This document shows positions 62,559 to 64,000 of a DNA stretch of 64,000 nucleotides, piece by piece; the first letter of the stretch is position 1; the number at the start of each line of letters is the position of its first letter. The stretch is from Rhynchopus euleeides (Eukaryota; Euglenozoa; Diplonemea; Diplonemida; Diplonemidae): NCBI GenBank assembly GCA_963210315.1, contig OY723281.1, positions 1,550,001 to 1,614,000 of the forward strand, written 5' to 3'. The position numbers and the translations under genes are program-made. The notes under the pieces were generated by a model, which did not search any database, was not told where the DNA came from, and saw only the letters and a program-made list of their open reading frames with translations.

Positions 62559-64000
62559 ATGCGGGCGCTGGTTCTGGCTCTGGTGTGGGGTGCCTGTGTC
62601 TTGCCTCCCGCCAGTGCCCTCCACACGGACTTCTGCGACTACAACTTCGGGGCAAACGGCAGCGGCTTGCACCTCAACATCGAGGCCACGATGACGGAGA
62701 GAGTCTCGGCGATGTGCGACTCCGACGAGATGCACGAGTTCAAAGAATCCTACCCTGCTGCCGGCGTGTGGACTGGGTTCGTCTCGCAGAAGGACGTCGT
62801 GGGCGAATCGTTTGCCCAGGGGCTGGAGGTGCAGTTCGATATCTACCTGGAGCTCCTCAAGAAGAACTCGACGAAGCTGGAGCTCCTGCGCCTCGACTCG
62901 CCTTGGGTGGACCCCCTCTCTGAGGACCTCGTCAATCTGGATGGGCTGGTCGACACCTCGGGCATCGCGCCGCACTGGCAGCACATCGACGCCCACAACC
63001 GGACAGTCGCAGTGGTCATCCAGCCCAGCAGGCAGGTGCTCTACTTCAGGGAGGACCTCTTCACCAAGTGGGGGCACAACTTCCCCAACGGGTCGTGGGA
63101 CGAGTTTGAGGAGGTCGTGCGCGACATCCAGCAGAAGGAGCGCGCGGAGCGGGGCCCCGGGAGCACCTTCTGGGGGTTCTGCCTCCCGTCCCGCCGGGAC
63201 GCGAACGAGATCTCGCTGAACCTGGTGACACTCCTTTCGGGCCACACCGGGGGTGGCTCCATCGTCGAGCCGGATGGCACCGTCTCCATCAACAACGCTG
63301 CTGCAGCCAGGGCGGTGGACCGCTGGGCCTCTTGGGTGGGCGACATTATGCCTCCGGAATGCATGAACTTCGACGCCAACGCTGCGGACAACATGATCCG
63401 ATCGGACCAGGTTCTCGTCAGCGCGAGCTGGACGCTTTGGCACAGCGGCGTGATGCAGCACTGGAGCCGGGACAACGCCCCTAAAAAGATTGCAGCGGGC
63501 CCCTTCCCCGGACCCTCCGGCGCAGGCTGCGCCGGGGAGTGGAGCATGGCCATGTCGCGCCACACCCGGCAGCAGCGCGCCGCAGCAGACTGGCTCCAGC
63601 TCGCGGCACGCCTCGGGCCCCACCTCTGGAGAGGCGAGCTCAGCACAGAGCCTGTCGATTCCGCCACCCGCACCGACCCCGCTCTATGGGAGGACTACTG
63701 CGGGCGGCACACCCTGCTCTGCGAGTCCATCGAGAGGTTCCCCGGGTTCTGGGGCCGGCTGGTACACCGCCCGACGAAGGGGACCGGGTCCCTCTACCCG
63801 CAGGCGCTGCAGATCATCTCGAGGAATGTCTACACCGCCTTCTCCGGCAGGCCCGGCGCTGAGGTTGTGCTGTCGATGGAGCAGGACCTCAAGGTGCTGC
63901 TGGGGCACGTCTCCGACACGGTGTACGAAGGGGGGTCGGATGGGGTGTCGGGGACCCGCGCGGCGCTGATCGCCTCCGCCGCCGCCGCCTCGGCGCTTGC
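62559..64000 (+). CDS. Secreted protein like family-1 extracellular solute-binding proteins (partial)
   Basis: Open from ATG 62559 to the window end (480 codons, no stop). A signal peptide (MRALVLALVWGACVLPPASA) is followed by a domain like bacterial ABC-transporter solute-binding proteins: VQFDIYLELLKKNSTKLELL, then VVIQPSRQVLYFREDLFTKW and NFPNGSWDEFEEVVRDIQ, the SBP_bac_1 pattern in which the protein names a Y-x-x-DLF and a P-x-(S/T)WDEF motif. Several N-x-S/T sites fit an extracellular eukaryotic protein. In a eukaryote such a domain is likely of bacterial origin and often forms the ligand-binding part of a membrane receptor; any TM or cytoplasmic part would be past the window. An acceptor-like CCTCCTCTGCAG is at 62361-62372. 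Long minus-strand ORFs here are shadows. Confidence 0.8.
   Translation, partial: MRALVLALVWGACVLPPASALHTDFCDYNFGANGSGLHLNIEATMTERVSAMCDSDEMHEFKESYPAAGVWTGFVSQKDVVGESFAQGLEVQFDIYLELLKKNSTKLELLRLDSPWVDPLSEDLVNLDGLVDTSGIAPHWQHIDAHNRTVAVVIQPSRQVLYFREDLFTKWGHNFPNGSWDEFEEVVRDIQQKERAERGPGSTFWGFCLPSRRDANEISLNLVTLLSGHTGGGSIVEPDGTVSINNAAAARAVDRWASWVGDIMPPECMNFDANAADNMIRSDQVLVSASWTLWHSGVMQHWSRDNAPKKIAAGPFPGPSGAGCAGEWSMAMSRHTRQQRAAADWLQLAARLGPHLWRGELSTEPVDSATRTDPALWEDYCGRHTLLCESIERFPGFWGRLVHRPTKGTGSLYPQALQIISRNVYTAFSGRPGAEVVLSMEQDLKVLLGHVSDTVYEGGSDGVSGTRAALIASAAAASAL

Noticed and set aside
62457..63623. 388-codon minus-strand ORF
   Set aside because: Antisense of the solute-binding-like gene, which has a signal peptide and family motifs on the plus strand.

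Overview
The window looks like nuclear DNA of a unicellular eukaryote. Coding sequence is GC-rich. One gene clearly has cis-spliced GT-AG introns, and candidate acceptors of the form pyrimidine tract + CCACAG lie just ahead of several start codons. Long poly-C/poly-G runs are scattered through intergenic DNA. About 95 nt of a eukaryotic 18S rRNA is embedded at 25161-25256. A tyrosine-recombinase retrotransposon has the gene order gag - recombinase - RT/RNase H, which from memory is the order of VIPER/TATE elements of kinetoplastids. Together these make a euglenozoan, perhaps a diplonemid, my best guess; this is inference and I could not confirm it.

Layout. 1-6 kb: repeat-rich DNA, the 3' stub of a WD40 gene, and a minus-strand coiled-coil gene (4008-2239). 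6.6-36.2 kb: an interrupted plus-strand family of WD40 beta-propeller genes (copies A 6664, B 9816, C 25553, D 28300, E about 30292, F 33825) plus 3' fragments; copy G lies at 50052. All share an almost invariant N-terminal domain of about 85 residues that I read as ubiquitin-like, followed by about seven WD units. Copies differ mainly in short clustered stretches that fall in loops. Copy B is broken by a 35-bp deletion and by a 3.2-kb insertion with a 13-bp target duplication; the insertion carries a long ORF with a USP-type deubiquitinase domain. Between B and C lie a three-exon DDX20/Gemin3-like DEAD-box helicase (17643-20313), a 1.1-kb foldback element (16253-17351) and a 3.4-kb nested inverted-repeat element (20500-23918).

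36-46 kb: a TIR element (36596-37387), a secreted/type I membrane Cys-rich protein (37822-39570) and a complete tyrosine-recombinase retroelement (46438-41632, minus strand) with split direct repeats. 46-50 kb: dispersed repeats. 50-51.2 kb: WD copy G. 52.7-59.6 kb: a dense nest of short TA-targeting TIR elements around a compositionally different 4-kb block with two minisatellites. 60.2-62.3 kb: a second CACGGTGG-ended element. 62559-end: the start of a secreted protein resembling bacterial family-1 solute-binding proteins, running off the window.

The window therefore combines a recently duplicating gene family with heavy recent transposition. The duplications provide empty sites that show some insertions directly. 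The two most unusual items are the WD40 family with loop-focused variation and the truncated mobile element carrying a USP domain.
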